Origin: Streptomyces sp. 3214.6
Lineage (GTDB): Bacteria; Actinomycetota; Actinomycetes; Streptomycetales; Streptomycetaceae
Direction: 5' to 3'
Assembly (NCBI RefSeq): GCF_900129855.1
Contig: NZ_LT670819.1
Location: forward strand, 6,944,001-7,008,000
Length of the DNA: 64,000 nucleotides
The first letter of the stretch is position 1, and each line of letters opens with the position of its first letter. Shown here one piece after another: positions 1-8,832 of this stretch. The notes under the pieces were generated by a model that saw nothing but the letters and a program-made list of their open reading frames with translations, was not told where the DNA came from and ran no database searches. A program made the position numbers and the translations under genes.

Positions 1-4
1 CTCG

Positions 5-907
5 TTACGAAGCCTTCGCCGTCACCCCGCGGTAGGCGATCTCCGCGAGCCGCGCCTGCCCGTTCTTGCTCGGATGGAACCAGTCCCAGTGGCTCAACTG
101 ATCCGTGCCGAACCGGTAGTCGTACACCGCGCCGCCGTCGAACCGGCACCGCACATCCTTCGCGCAGACCTCCTTCAGCACCGTGTTGTAGTCCTCCACC
201 CGCTTCTGCACGGTGTCCCGCCGCAGTGTCGCCGCAGAGTCCAGCGCGTCCGCGTCGCCCAGCATCGACGGGCAGATGCCCAGCTTCCAGATCTGCTTGC
301 CCAGCGCGTTCGTCCGCCCCTGCGACCACAGCCGCTTCAGGTTCGGCACGCTCGCCACATACACCTGCGTCTTCGGCAGTGCGCGGCGCAGCGTGCTCAT
401 CGCGTCCTCGAACTGGGTCCGGAAGTCGGCCACCGACGTCATCGCCGAGGTGGAGTCCCGGCAGGCGTCGTTCGCGCCCGCCATCACCGTCACCAACTGC
501 GGCTTGTCGGCCGCCGCCTGCGTCATCTGAGCCGGCAGGTCCGCCATCCGCGCCCCGCTGGAGGCGTGGTTCCAGCTGTGCGTGGCCGCCTTCGCCGCGC
601 CCAGCAGGCGTACGGCGAGACTGTTGACCTCGGTGCTGCTGCCGGTCGCCCAGGACACCTCGGGGCAGTCCGCGAGGACCGTACACGCGTCGAAGCCGCG
701 GGTGACCGAGTCGCCCACCGCCGCGACCGAGTCGGGGCTGGAGTCCCACACCGAGGCCGGCGACGGCGACGGCTTCGCCTGCCGCGCCTGCGTGCCCGCG
801 GCGGCGGGGCTGTCGCCGCCCCCCAGAGCGTCACATCCGGCCAGGCCCAGTACGGCCGCCGTGGTGCCCGCGAGCACGGCTCGCGTGTGCCGGTATCGCT
901 TTCGCAT
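5..907 (-). CDS. SGNH/GDSL-type hydrolase lipoprotein
   Basis: Predicted exported lipid-anchored esterase or acylhydrolase of the SGNH superfamily, 300 aa. The N-terminus is basic, then hydrophobic, and ends in the perfect lipobox LAGC (Cys about residue 25), followed by a Ser/Pro/Ala-rich linker. Block I is AVGDSVTRGFDAC (nucleophile Ser in GDS), block III is GANDAC, and block V is DWFHP near the C-terminus with the catalytic Asp and His. The ATG at 907 was chosen because it places the signal peptide at the N-terminus; the open frame extends further upstream without coding character. It is divergent from the DUF3145 gene. The substrate cannot be read from the sequence. The family assignment is firm and the lipoprotein status is inferred from the lipobox. 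Confidence 0.87.
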   Translation of the reverse strand: MRKRYRHTRAVLAGTTAAVLGLAGCDALGGGDSPAAAGTQARQAKPSPSPASVWDSSPDSVAAVGDSVTRGFDACTVLADCPEVSWATGSSTEVNSLAVRLLGAAKAATHSWNHASSGARMADLPAQMTQAAADKPQLVTVMAGANDACRDSTSAMTSVADFRTQFEDAMSTLRRALPKTQVYVASVPNLKRLWSQGRTNALGKQIWKLGICPSMLGDADALDSAATLRRDTVQKRVEDYNTVLKEVCAKDVRCRFDGGAVYDYRFGTDQLSHWDWFHPSKNGQARLAEIAYRGVTAKAS

Positions 908-1170
908 CCGCTGGTGTTCCCCTCGCTCCTCGAACAACGCCCCCCTATGACAACGCGCGGGAGTTCCCGGCGAATCATCACCCACAAGATGGAACGCTTC
1001 CCGCCCGTACAGGCGTCCTGCCGAGTGAATGGCGGTGGTTTCACGGCACTGGGACCGACGGTACGTCACACTCCTTGCGCCGCCGCAGGGTAGCCTCGCC
1101 ATCAACGCGGCTGTCCGCCACCGCCGCCACGCCAGCCTGCAAGACTGTCCCGCTCTGCCCGGAGGTCCCG

Positions 1171-1665
1171 GTGACGACACGTGGAGTTCTGTACGTGCAC
1201 TCCGCGCCGCGCGCGCTGTGCCCGCACGTCGAGTGGGCGGTGGCCGGGGTGCTCGGCACGCGCGTCAGCCTCGACTGGATCCGGCAGCCCGCCGCGCCCG
1301 GCACCTGGCGCTCGGAGTTCTCCTTCAAGGGCGAGGCCGGCACGGCGTCCAAGCTGGCGTCGGCGCTGAGAGGCTGGCACCTGCTGCGCTTCGAGGTCAC
1401 CGCCGAACCCTGCGCCACCGCCGAGGGCGAGCGCTACAGCTGCACCCCCGACCTCGGCATCTTCCACGCCGTCACCGGCATCCACGGCGACATCCTGATC
1501 CCGGAGGACCGGCTGCGCGCGGCCCTGCTGCGCAGCAGGCGCGGCGAGACGGACCTGGAGAGCGAACTCTCCAAACTCCTGGGCAAGCCGTGGGACGACG
1601 AACTCGAGCCGTTCAGGTACGCGGGCGAGGGAGCACCGGTGCGCTGGCTGCACCAGGTGGTCTGA
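1171..1665 (+). CDS. DUF3145 domain protein
   Basis: Conserved actinobacterial protein of unknown function, 164 aa, matching the DUF3145 family along its whole length (starts TTRGVLYVHSAPRALCPHVEW). It has no signal peptide or membrane segment, so it is probably cytoplasmic. The GTG at 1171 follows a GGAGG ribosome site at 1161-1165 and trims a non-coding extension. It is convergent with fabF and separated from it by a perfect 34-bp palindrome. Its place beside the fatty-acid operon is conserved in Streptomyces (SCO2391 next to SCO2390, from memory), which hints at, but does not show, a link to lipid metabolism. Confidence 0.85.
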   Translation: MTTRGVLYVHSAPRALCPHVEWAVAGVLGTRVSLDWIRQPAAPGTWRSEFSFKGEAGTASKLASALRGWHLLRFEVTAEPCATAEGERYSCTPDLGIFHAVTGIHGDILIPEDRLRAALLRSRRGETDLESELSKLLGKPWDDELEPFRYAGEGAPVRWLHQVV

Positions 1666-1682
1666 GCCACGTTCCGGACACG

Positions 1683-1716
1683 TGAAGGGCCCCCACCGGC
1701 CGGTGGGGGCCCTTCA
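1683..1716. terminator. Bidirectional hairpin terminator
   Basis: A perfect 34-bp palindrome with 17-nt arms (TGAAGGGCCCCCACCGG and its complement) lies between two convergent genes. It can fold on either strand and would end both the DUF3145 transcript and the fabD-fabF operon. Confidence 0.9.
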
Positions 1717-1734
1717 GTTGCGTACAGGCGTTTT

Positions 1735-3015
1735 TCAGACCGAGCGGAACGCCAGGACGACGTTGTGGCCGCCGAACCCGAACGAGTCGTTCAGGGCGGC
1801 GATACGGCCCTCGACGGGCAGCTTGCGGGCCTCGCCGCGCACGATGTCCGCGTTGGCCTCGGCCTCGGGGTCGAGGTTCTCGACGTTGATGGTCGGCGGG
1901 GCGACCCGGTGGTACAGCGCGAGGACCGTCGCGACGGACTCGACACCGCCCGCGCCGCCCAGCAGGTGACCCGTCATCGACTTGGTGGCGGAGACCGCCA
2001 TGTGGTCGGCGTCGTCGCCGAACACCTTGCGCAGCGCCTTCAGTTCCGCCACGTCACCGGCCGGCGTCGACGTCGCGTGCGCGTTGACGTGCACGATCTC
2101 CGCCGGGTCCAGGTCGGTGTTGTCCAGCAGGTTCTGCAGGGCGTGCGAGATGCCGCGGCCCTCGGGCTCCGGCTGCACGATGTCGTGCGCATCGGCGGAG
2201 ATGCCCTGGCCGACCGCCTCGGCGTACACCCGCGCACCGCGCCTGGCGGCGTGCTCGGCGGACTCCAGGACGATCACGCCGGCGCCCTCGCCGAGGACGA
2301 AGCCGTCACGGGCTACGTCGTAGGGACGCGAGGCGCCCTGCGGGTCGTCGTTGTTCTTGGACATCGCCATCATGTTGCCGAACGCGGCGATGGGCAGCGG
2401 GTGGATCGCCGCCTCCGTGCCGCCGGCGACGACGATGTCGGCGCGGCCGGTGCGGATCATCTCGATGGCGTAGCCGATGGCCTCCGCGCCCGAGGCGCAC
2501 GCCGAGACCGGCGTGTGCACGCCCGCGCGGGCGCCCACGAGCAGACCCACGTTGGCGGAGGGGCTGTTCGGCATCAGCATGGGAACGGTGTGCGGGGAGA
2601 CGCGGCGGACGCCCTTCTCCTTCAGCACGTCGTACTGGTCGAGGAGGGTGGTCACGCCACCGATGCCGGAGGCGATGACCGCGCCGAGCCGGTCGGCGTC
2701 GACGTCGCCCTCGCTGCCCGCCTCGCCGGCCTTGCCGACGAAACCGGCGTCCTTCCAGGCTTCCTGGGCCGCGATCAGCGCGAACTGCGCCGAGCGGTCC
2801 AGCTTGCGGGCCTGCGGCCGCGGAATGACCTCAAGAGGCTCCACCGCGACCGGGGCCGCGATACGGACGGCCTGCTCGGCCGCCCACTCCTGCTCCAGGG
2901 CCTTGACACCGGACTTGCCGGCGACCAGACCCTCCCAGGTCGAGGCTGCGTCGCCACCCAGCGGTGTGGTTGCGCCGATACCGGTGACGACCACGGTGCG
3001 ATTGGTCGGGCTCAC
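1735..3015 (-). CDS. fabF: Beta-ketoacyl-ACP synthase II
   Basis: Condensing enzyme of type II fatty-acid synthesis. It elongates acyl-ACP with malonyl-ACP in the cytoplasm. It is 426 aa, the usual KAS II length. The active-site Cys is about residue 173 in SACASGAEAI, and the two catalytic histidines lie in VNAHATSTPAGD and KSMTGHLLGG. The GTG at 3015 (SPTNRTVVV) is preferred over an ATG 18 nt upstream because GGAGAAAG lies at a good distance before it and homologues start there. It is the last gene of the operon fabD-fabH-acpP-fabF, 79 nt after acpP, and ends at the strong palindromic terminator. The lack of polyketide-type partners argues for primary metabolism, not a PKS. Confidence 0.96.
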   Translation of the reverse strand: MSPTNRTVVVTGIGATTPLGGDAASTWEGLVAGKSGVKALEQEWAAEQAVRIAAPVAVEPLEVIPRPQARKLDRSAQFALIAAQEAWKDAGFVGKAGEAGSEGDVDADRLGAVIASGIGGVTTLLDQYDVLKEKGVRRVSPHTVPMLMPNSPSANVGLLVGARAGVHTPVSACASGAEAIGYAIEMIRTGRADIVVAGGTEAAIHPLPIAAFGNMMAMSKNNDDPQGASRPYDVARDGFVLGEGAGVIVLESAEHAARRGARVYAEAVGQGISADAHDIVQPEPEGRGISHALQNLLDNTDLDPAEIVHVNAHATSTPAGDVAELKALRKVFGDDADHMAVSATKSMTGHLLGGAGGVESVATVLALYHRVAPPTINVENLDPEAEANADIVRGEARKLPVEGRIAALNDSFGFGGHNVVLAFRSV

Positions 3016-3094
3016 GGATTCTTTCTCCAACATTGCGAGGATTCAACGGCGCCACCGCCGGGTGGCGGGGCAGTTCAGCCCAGGGATCGGCTGA

Positions 3095-3343
3095 TCAGGC
3101 CTGGTGCTTGAGGATGTAGCTCGTCGCGTCACCGACGGTCTTGAGGTTCTTGACGTCCTCGTCCGGGATCTTGACGTCGAAGCGCTCTTCGGCGGCGACG
3201 ACGACCTCGACCATGGACAGCGAGTCGACGTCCAGGTCGTCGGTGAAGGACTTGTCCAGCTGGACGTCCTCAACCGGGATGCCGGCGATCTCGTTCACGA
3301 TGTCGGCGAGACCGGCGACGATCTCTTCCTGAGTGGCGGCCAT
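3095..3343 (-). CDS. acpP: Acyl carrier protein
   Basis: Carries growing acyl chains as thioesters on a 4'-phosphopantetheine arm during fatty-acid synthesis. It is 82 aa and acidic, with the phosphopantetheine attachment Ser41 in the DVDSLSMVEVV helix-II motif. It lies between fabH (80 nt upstream) and fabF (79 nt downstream) in one transcription direction, the standard Streptomyces fab order. GGAG lies just before the ATG at 3343. The neighbours are FAS enzymes and there is no ketoreductase, cyclase or chain-length-factor gene, so this is the housekeeping ACP. Confidence 0.97.
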   Translation of the reverse strand: MAATQEEIVAGLADIVNEIAGIPVEDVQLDKSFTDDLDVDSLSMVEVVVAAEERFDVKIPDEDVKNLKTVGDATSYILKHQA

Positions 3344-3423
3344 GTGGGCGCTCCTTCGTAGATATCCAGAGGGTGTGGCAGTGGTGCTTCCCGTACCGGA
3401 CCAGGTGATCCGGCACGGAGTGC

Positions 3424-4425
3424 CTAGGGGAGGGTAACGACAGTGGCGGCGTAGACGAGACCCGCCCCGAATCCGATGACGAGCGCGGTGTCGCCGCTCT
3501 TCGCCTCGCCGGTCGCCAGAAGCCGCTCCATCGCGAGCGGGATCGAGGCGGCCGAGGTGTTGCCGGTGGTGCGCACGTCACGGGCGACGGTGACGGACTG
3601 CGGCAGCTTGAGAGTCTTCACCATCGAGTCGATGATCCGCTCGTTGGCCTGGTGCGGGATGAAGACGTCCAGTTCGTCGGCGGTGATGCCGGCGGCGTCC
3701 AGCGCCTCCTTGGCGACCTTCGCCATCTCGAACACCGCCCAGCGGAAGACCGCCTGGCCCTCCTGCGTGATCGCGGGGAACTTGGCGACCTCGCCGTCGC
3801 GGTAGTCCGTCCACGGCACGGTCTGCTTGATGGTGTCCGACTTGTCGCCCTCGGAGCCCCAGACCGTCGGGCCGATCGCCGGCTCCCTGGACGGGCCGAC
3901 CACGACCGCGCCCGCACCGTCGCCGAACAGGAAGGCCGTCGCGCGGTCCTCCAGGTCGGTCAGGTCGGACAGCCGCTCGACACCGATGACCAGCACGTAC
4001 TCGGCGGAACCCTCCACCACCATGCCCTTGGCGAGGGTCAGGCCGTAGCCGAAGCCCGCGCAGCCGGCCGAGATGTCGAACGCGGCGGCCTTGTCCGTGC
4101 CGAGCTTGTCGGCGATCTCGGTGGCCACGGCCGGAGTCTGCTTGAAGTGCGAGACGGTCGACACGACCACCGCGCCGATCTGCGCGGCGGTGATCCCGGC
4201 GTCGGCGATCGCCTTGCCGGACGCCTCGACCGACATGGCGGCGACGGTCTCCTCGTCGTTCGCCCAGTGCCGGGTCTCGATGCCGGAGCGCGAGCGGATC
4301 CACTCGTCGGAGGAGTCGATCGTCTCCAGGATGACCTCGTTGGGCACGACCCGGGTGGGCCGGTAGCCGCCCACGCCGAGGATGCGCGCGTACGGGGCGC
4401 CCTTGCTGGGCTTGATCTTCGCCAT
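3424..4425 (-). CDS. fabH: Beta-ketoacyl-ACP synthase III
   Basis: Starts fatty-acid synthesis by condensing an acyl-CoA primer with malonyl-ACP. In Streptomyces it accepts branched primers, which gives iso and anteiso lipids. It is 333 aa. The Cys-His-Asn triad is visible: Cys122 in DISAGCAGFG, His258 in IPHQAN, and Asn289 in TTGNTSAAS. It starts 9 nt after the fabD stop and is probably translationally coupled. A GGAG-type site precedes the ATG at 4425. Primer preference is inferred from the genus, not from the sequence. Confidence 0.96.
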   Translation of the reverse strand: MAKIKPSKGAPYARILGVGGYRPTRVVPNEVILETIDSSDEWIRSRSGIETRHWANDEETVAAMSVEASGKAIADAGITAAQIGAVVVSTVSHFKQTPAVATEIADKLGTDKAAAFDISAGCAGFGYGLTLAKGMVVEGSAEYVLVIGVERLSDLTDLEDRATAFLFGDGAGAVVVGPSREPAIGPTVWGSEGDKSDTIKQTVPWTDYRDGEVAKFPAITQEGQAVFRWAVFEMAKVAKEALDAAGITADELDVFIPHQANERIIDSMVKTLKLPQSVTVARDVRTTGNTSAASIPLAMERLLATGEAKSGDTALVIGFGAGLVYAATVVTLP

Positions 4426-4434
4426 CAGGGCTCC

Positions 4435-5361
4435 TTAGGCGACGCCGAACTCGGCGATGAGCGCACGAGCGGCGTCCAGGTCGTCAGGGGTCTTCAGCGC
4501 CAGCGTCCGCACGCCGGGCAGGGCGCGCTTGGCGAGGCCGACCAGCGTGCCGCCGGGGGAGACCTCGATGATCGCGGACGCGCCGAGCTCCTTGAAGGTC
4601 TCCATGCACAGGTCCCAGCGGACCGGGTTGGCGACCTGGCCGACCAGCCGGTCCAGGATCTCGGCGCCGGTGGCGACGGCCTGACCGTCCTTGTTGGAGA
4701 CGTAACGGAGCTTCGGGTCGGCGGGGGCGAGATCCGCGGCGGCTTTGGCGAGGGTCTCCACGGCCGGAGCCATGTGGTGCGTGTGGAAGGCGCCGGCGAC
4801 CTTCAGCGGGACGACCTTGCGGACGCCCTCGGGCTTGTTCTCGTTCAGCGCGGCGAGCTGCTCCAGCGTGCCCGCGGCGACGATCTGGCCCGCGCCGTTG
4901 ATGTTCGCCGGGGTCAGCCCCAGCGTCCGAAGATGCGCGACGGACACCTCGGGGTCGCCGCCGAGCAGCGCCGACATGCCGGTCTCGGTGATCGCGGCGG
5001 CGTCGGCCATGGCCAGGCCCCGCTTGCGGACGAGGGTCAGCGCGGCGGTGTCGTCGAGGACGCCGGCGAAGACGGCGGCGGTGAACTCGCCGACGCTGTG
5101 GCCCGCGACGGCGCCCGGCGTCACCTCGTCACCCAGGGCCGCTGCGGAAACGATTCCGGCGGCGACGAGCAGCGGCTGCGCGATCGCGGTGTCACGGATC
5201 TCGTCCGCATCGGCGTTCGTGCCGTAGTGCACCAGGTCGAGGTCGGCGGCCGCGGACAGCGCCGCGAGGCGGTCGGCGACACCGGGGAGGTCGAGCCAGG
5301 GAGTCAGGAAGCCGGGCGTCTGGGCGCCCTGGCCGGGAGCGACGAGTACGAGCACTCTCAC
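4435..5361 (-). CDS. fabD: Malonyl-CoA:ACP transacylase
   Basis: Moves malonyl groups from CoA to AcpP to supply the extender unit for FabH and FabF. It is 308 aa from a GTG at 5361, where the protein begins RVLVLVAPGQGAQ. The longer open frame upstream has no family match and would run through the fasR-fabD spacer. The GQGAQ motif, the nucleophile Ser89 in GHSVGE, and the later His in GAFHTHHM are present. It is the first gene of the fab operon. A TTTTGT/ACAAAA inverted repeat lies about 60 nt upstream, between it and fasR, and is a candidate control site. Confidence 0.95.
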   Translation of the reverse strand: MRVLVLVAPGQGAQTPGFLTPWLDLPGVADRLAALSAAADLDLVHYGTNADADEIRDTAIAQPLLVAAGIVSAAALGDEVTPGAVAGHSVGEFTAAVFAGVLDDTAALTLVRKRGLAMADAAAITETGMSALLGGDPEVSVAHLRTLGLTPANINGAGQIVAAGTLEQLAALNENKPEGVRKVVPLKVAGAFHTHHMAPAVETLAKAAADLAPADPKLRYVSNKDGQAVATGAEILDRLVGQVANPVRWDLCMETFKELGASAIIEVSPGGTLVGLAKRALPGVRTLALKTPDDLDAARALIAEFGVA

Positions 5362-5421
5362 ACTCTCTCTTGGGGACGGCCAAAGCCGCCCGTGGGGACA
5401 GGGACGAAGAACGGCAGGGGG

Positions 5422-5442
5422 TTTTGTGGAGTTCGAACAAAA
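5422..5442. promoter_or_regulatory. Candidate FasR operator upstream of fabD
   Basis: A perfect 6-bp inverted repeat, TTTTGT, 9-nt spacer, ACAAAA, lies just after the fasR stop and 60 nt before the fabD start. It is the only conspicuous dyad in the spacer. FasR is known to activate the fab operon in Streptomyces. Assigning this particular site to FasR is inference from its position. Confidence 0.5.
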
Positions 5443-5444
5443 GC

Positions 5445-6650
5445 CTAGGTCTGAGGTTCGCCATCGACCAGACGCCCCAGGATCAGCGCGATCCGGAGCG
5501 TGAACGCGGAGCGTACATCCGAAGGCGACCAACCGGTGACGTCAGTCACACGTCGAAGCCGGTAGCGCACGGTGTTCGGATGAACGAAGAGCATCCGTGC
5601 GGCCCCTTCGAGGCTGGACGCCTGTTCGAGATAGACGGAGAGCGTCTCCAGGAGGGCGGACCCGGCCTCCTCGAGCGGTCTGTAGATCTCCTCCACCAAC
5701 TGCTCACGCGCACCGGGATCTCCGGCGATCGCGCGCTCCGGAAGCAGATCGTCCGCCAGCACCGGCCGGGGCGCGTCCTGCCAGGCGGAACAGGCCTTGA
5801 GCCCGGCGGCGGCGGCCTGCGCGGACCGGGTCGCGGCCAGCAGGTCGGGCACGACCGGCCCGGCGACGACGGGACCGGCGGCATACGGCCCGATCAGCGA
5901 CTTGGCGACGCCGAGCGGATTGTCGCTCCCGCCCGCGATCACCACGAGCCGGGAACCGAGCACCCCCGTCAGCACCTGGAGCTTGGCGTGTCGCGCCGCC
6001 CGCCGGATGGCCTCCACCGTCAGCTCGGAGTCCCCGTCGGGCGCGGTCCCGAGGAGCACGCACACATGCTCGGGCGCGTTCCACCCGAGGGCGGCGGCCC
6101 GGCTCACGGCCCCCTCGTCGGCCTCGCCGCTCAGCACGGCGTTCACGACGAGCGACTCCAGCCGGGCGTCCCAGGCGCCGCGCGCCTCGGCCGCCTGGGC
6201 GTAGACCTGGGCGGTGGCGAAGGCGATCTCCCGGGCGTACACCAGGAGCGCCTCGCGCAGCACGTTCTCGTCGCCGGGGGCCGCGACCTCGTCGATCGCG
6301 GACTCCATGACCTCGATGGTGGTCCGCACCATCTCGACGGTCTGCCGCAGCGTGATGGCCCGCGTCAGTTCACGCGGTGCCGTGCCGAACACATCGGTGG
6401 AGATCGCCTGCGGGGCGTCCGGGCGCCGGAACCACTCGGTGAAGGCGGCGATACCCGCCTGGGCGACCAGCCCGATCCAGGAACGGTTCTCCGGGGGCAT
6501 CGCCCGGTACCACGGCAGTGTCTCGTCCATCCGCGCGATGGCCTGGGCGGCGAGACTTCCGGAGGACTTCTCCAGCCGTTTCAGCGTCGCGGGATGGGAG
6601 TGGACGGCGCGCGCCACGGTATCGGGGCGACTCGTTTCGGGTTCGGGCAC
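5445..6650 (-). CDS. fasR: PucR/CdaR-type regulator FasR
   Basis: Transcriptional regulator of fatty-acid synthesis. The S. coelicolor orthologue (SCO2386) activates fabDHPF. It is 401 aa. A central GGDEF-like CdaR region follows an N-terminal domain, and the C-terminal PucR helix-turn-helix is clear (FVHPNTVRYRLRRVTDVTGW, about residues 355-375). The start is GTG at 6650. It lies directly upstream of fabD in the same direction with an 83-nt gap, so it may be partly co-transcribed with the operon it controls. It diverges from the pirin gene. The genomic position and family both support the name. The effector is not visible. Confidence 0.93.
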   Translation of the reverse strand: MPEPETSRPDTVARAVHSHPATLKRLEKSSGSLAAQAIARMDETLPWYRAMPPENRSWIGLVAQAGIAAFTEWFRRPDAPQAISTDVFGTAPRELTRAITLRQTVEMVRTTIEVMESAIDEVAAPGDENVLREALLVYAREIAFATAQVYAQAAEARGAWDARLESLVVNAVLSGEADEGAVSRAAALGWNAPEHVCVLLGTAPDGDSELTVEAIRRAARHAKLQVLTGVLGSRLVVIAGGSDNPLGVAKSLIGPYAAGPVVAGPVVPDLLAATRSAQAAAAGLKACSAWQDAPRPVLADDLLPERAIAGDPGAREQLVEEIYRPLEEAGSALLETLSVYLEQASSLEGAARMLFVHPNTVRYRLRRVTDVTGWSPSDVRSAFTLRIALILGRLVDGEPQT

Positions 6651-6758
6651 GTGGACAAGACTGCCTTATCGCTGTGCTCGCCTGCGCCGGTGGGTCGTGT
6701 CGTCCTCGAACGCCGGACGGGCCGGTTTTCCACTCCCCGGGTCTACGGTGGTCCCGTG

Positions 6759-7409
6759 ATGGACGTACGGCGCGCCGACGAGCGCTACCCGGGCGGGGAC
6801 CAGGCCGCCGGCATCGAGTCGTGGCACGCCTTCTCCTTCGGCCCCCACTACGACCCCGACCACCTTCGCTTCGGCCCGCTGATCGCCTGCAACGAGGAGC
6901 GCCTCGCTCCCGGCGCCGGCTTCGACGAGCACCCCCACAGCCACACCGAGATCGTCACCTGGGTGGTCGAGGGCGAGCTCACCCACCGCGACTCGGCCGG
7001 CCACGAGACCCTGGTCCGCCCCGGGGACGTCCAGCGGCTCAGTGCGGCGGGCGGCGTCCGGCACGTGGAACGCAACGACGGCTCGACCCCCCTCACCTTC
7101 GTCCAGATGTGGCTGGCCCCCCTGGACCCCGGCGGCGACCCGTCCTACGAGATCGTCCACGGCATCGCGGACTCGACGCCGTACGCCGTCCCGGAGGCCG
7201 GTGCGATGCTCCACGTTCGGCGCCTGGCCGCGGGCGAGCGCACGGCCGTACCGGACGCGCCCTACGTCTACGCACACGTCGTACGCGGCGAAGTCCGGCT
7301 GGACGGCGTGAGGTTGGGCCCCGGCGACGCCGCGCGCATCGAGGACGCGAAGGACCTGGAGGCGCTGGGGGTGACGGAGGCGGAGCTGCTGGTGTGGGAG
7401 ATGTCCTAG
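6759..7409 (+). CDS. Pirin family protein
   Basis: Bicupin protein of the pirin/YhhW family, 216 aa. The N-terminal cupin carries the metal-binding histidine cluster DEHPHSHTEI, followed by the family pattern GELTHRDSAGHETLVRPGD. Related bacterial proteins act as quercetin dioxygenases or as modulators of central metabolism; which applies here is unknown. ATG 6759 is taken as the start. A GTG codon immediately before it is an equally possible initiator, and neither has a strong ribosome site. The stop abuts the stop of the convergent serine hydrolase with no base between them. Confidence 0.85.
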   Translation: MDVRRADERYPGGDQAAGIESWHAFSFGPHYDPDHLRFGPLIACNEERLAPGAGFDEHPHSHTEIVTWVVEGELTHRDSAGHETLVRPGDVQRLSAAGGVRHVERNDGSTPLTFVQMWLAPLDPGGDPSYEIVHGIADSTPYAVPEAGAMLHVRRLAAGERTAVPDAPYVYAHVVRGEVRLDGVRLGPGDAARIEDAKDLEALGVTEAELLVWEMS

Positions 7410-8234
7410 TTACCGGAGTTCCGCGAGCACCGCGTCCGTGAACGGCGGCCAGGCCTCGACCGCCCAGGGGCCGAAGGCGCGGTCGGTGAGGGCGACGCCC
7501 GCCGCCCCCGCGTCCGGGTCGATCCACAGGAACGTGCCGGACTGGCCGAAGTGGCCGAAGGTGCGGGGGGAGGACGAACTGCCCGTCCAGTGCGGGGACT
7601 TGGAGTCGCGGATCTCGAACCCGAGACCCCAGTCGTTGGGGTTCTGGTGGCCGTAGCCCGGCAGGACGCCCTTGGTGCCGGGGTACTGCACGGTCATCGC
7701 GGCGGCCACCGTGCGCGGGTCCAGCAGCCGGGGCGCCTGGACCTCCGCCGCGAACCGCAGCAGGTCCGTCACGGTCGACACCCCGTCCTTGGCCGGAGAG
7801 CCCGCGCCCTCCAGGGACGTGTCGGTCATCCCCAGCGGCTCCAGCACCGCCTGCCGCAGGTATTCGGCGAACGGGATGTCCGTCGCCTTCGCGAGATGGT
7901 CGCCGAGCTGCTCGAACCCGGCGTTGGAGTACAGCCGCCGCTCCCCGGGGGGCGCGGTCACCCGGTGCTCGTCGAAGGCCAGCCCGGAGGTGTGCGCGAG
8001 GAGGTGACGGACCGTGGACCCGGGCGGCCCGGCCGGCTCGTCCAGCTCGAGCGCCCCCTCCTCGTACGCGACGAGCGCGGCGTACGCGGCGAGCGGCTTG
8101 GTGACCGAGGCCAGCGGGAAACGCCGGCCGACGGGGCCATGGGTCCCCAGGACCGTACCGTCGGCCCGCACGACACCCGCCGCGGCGGAGGGAACCGGCC
8201 AGTTTTCGATCAACGCGAGGCTCTTCAACGACAT
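7410..8234 (-). CDS. Serine hydrolase of the class C beta-lactamase family
   Basis: A penicillin-recognising serine hydrolase (PF00144 type) of 274 aa. The catalytic motifs are SVTK (Ser43, Lys46), YSN (Tyr102, Asn104) and HFGQSG near residue 230. No signal peptide or transmembrane segment is seen, so unlike many relatives it is probably cytoplasmic and more likely an esterase than a resistance enzyme. It is convergent with the pirin gene, stop codon against stop codon. An ATG at 8234 opens the family-like region. Substrate is unknown. Confidence 0.85.
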   Translation of the reverse strand: MSLKSLALIENWPVPSAAAGVVRADGTVLGTHGPVGRRFPLASVTKPLAAYAALVAYEEGALELDEPAGPPGSTVRHLLAHTSGLAFDEHRVTAPPGERRLYSNAGFEQLGDHLAKATDIPFAEYLRQAVLEPLGMTDTSLEGAGSPAKDGVSTVTDLLRFAAEVQAPRLLDPRTVAAAMTVQYPGTKGVLPGYGHQNPNDWGLGFEIRDSKSPHWTGSSSSPRTFGHFGQSGTFLWIDPDAGAAGVALTDRAFGPWAVEAWPPFTDAVLAELR

Positions 8235-8264
8235 GCCGACGAGCCTAGGGCCTGCCCGAGACGC

Positions 8265-8735
8265 TCACAGCAGCAGCTCCATCAGCGGGTCCGGCTTGGG
8301 CTTGAAACCGAGGGAAGCGTAGAGCGGCGCCGCGTCGGCGGAGGCCGTGAGGTGGACCTTCGACGCGCCCCGCGCGCGGAACCACTCCAGCAGCGCGTCC
8401 ATGCAGGCGCGCGCGTACCCGCGGCGACGGGCGTCCGGATCGGTGGCGACACTGAAGACGTACCCGGTGATCCCGTGCGGGTCGCCGGCCCGCCCGATGC
8501 GGTACTCGATCGTTCCGACGACCAGCGCGGCCAGCGCCCCCGCCCGCTCCGGGTGCTCCACGACGAACGCCGCGAAGTCCCCGTCGGGCTCCGCCAGCCG
8601 CTCCCGCAACGTGGGCATCGACTCGACATGCCAGTCGGTGGACCCGTCCACGGGCCACATCGAGTCGATCATCACTTGACGCAGCCGCAGCAATTCGGCG
8701 GCGTCCTCGGGCAGGGCACGGCGTACGAGGCTCAT
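8265..8735 (-). CDS. GNAT family N-acetyltransferase
   Basis: Predicted acetyl-CoA-dependent N-acetyltransferase, 156 aa. The acetyl-CoA binding motif A is visible as VATDPDARRRGYARACMDALLEW, with the typical C-terminal LYASLGF turn. The start at 8735 (MSLVRRALPEDAAELLRLR) matches the usual first strand of the fold; the upstream extension overlaps the merR promoter and is rejected. It is divergent from merR with a 97-nt gap, so it could be under the same operator, but no second promoter was identified. Substrate is unknown. Confidence 0.85.
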   Translation of the reverse strand: MSLVRRALPEDAAELLRLRQVMIDSMWPVDGSTDWHVESMPTLRERLAEPDGDFAAFVVEHPERAGALAALVVGTIEYRIGRAGDPHGITGYVFSVATDPDARRRGYARACMDALLEWFRARGASKVHLTASADAAPLYASLGFKPKPDPLMELLL

Positions 8736-8794
8736 GCCCCGCACGCTAACCAGTGTGATCAAGCGCCGTCCCCCGGTTTTCTTACCGTTTCCGC

Positions 8795-8825
8795 TTGCTT
8801 GGAGCGCACTCCAAGGCCATAGCGT
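8795..8825 (+). promoter_or_regulatory. MerR-type promoter and operator
   Basis: A -35-like TTGCTT (8795-8800) and a -10-like TAGCGT (8820-8825) are 19 bp apart, the stretched spacing typical of MerR-controlled promoters. The spacer holds the dyad CTTGGAG/CTCCAAG (8798-8815), the form bound by many MerR proteins. The expected transcript start falls at or within two bases of the merR ATG at 8833, so the mRNA is probably leaderless. Confidence 0.75.
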
Positions 8826-8832
8826 TGGGGTC

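Noticed and set aside
1735..5361. Possible type II polyketide cluster
   Set aside because: The ketosynthase, ACP and transacylase are the housekeeping fabD-fabH-acpP-fabF set with fasR. There is no chain-length factor, cyclase or tailoring gene.
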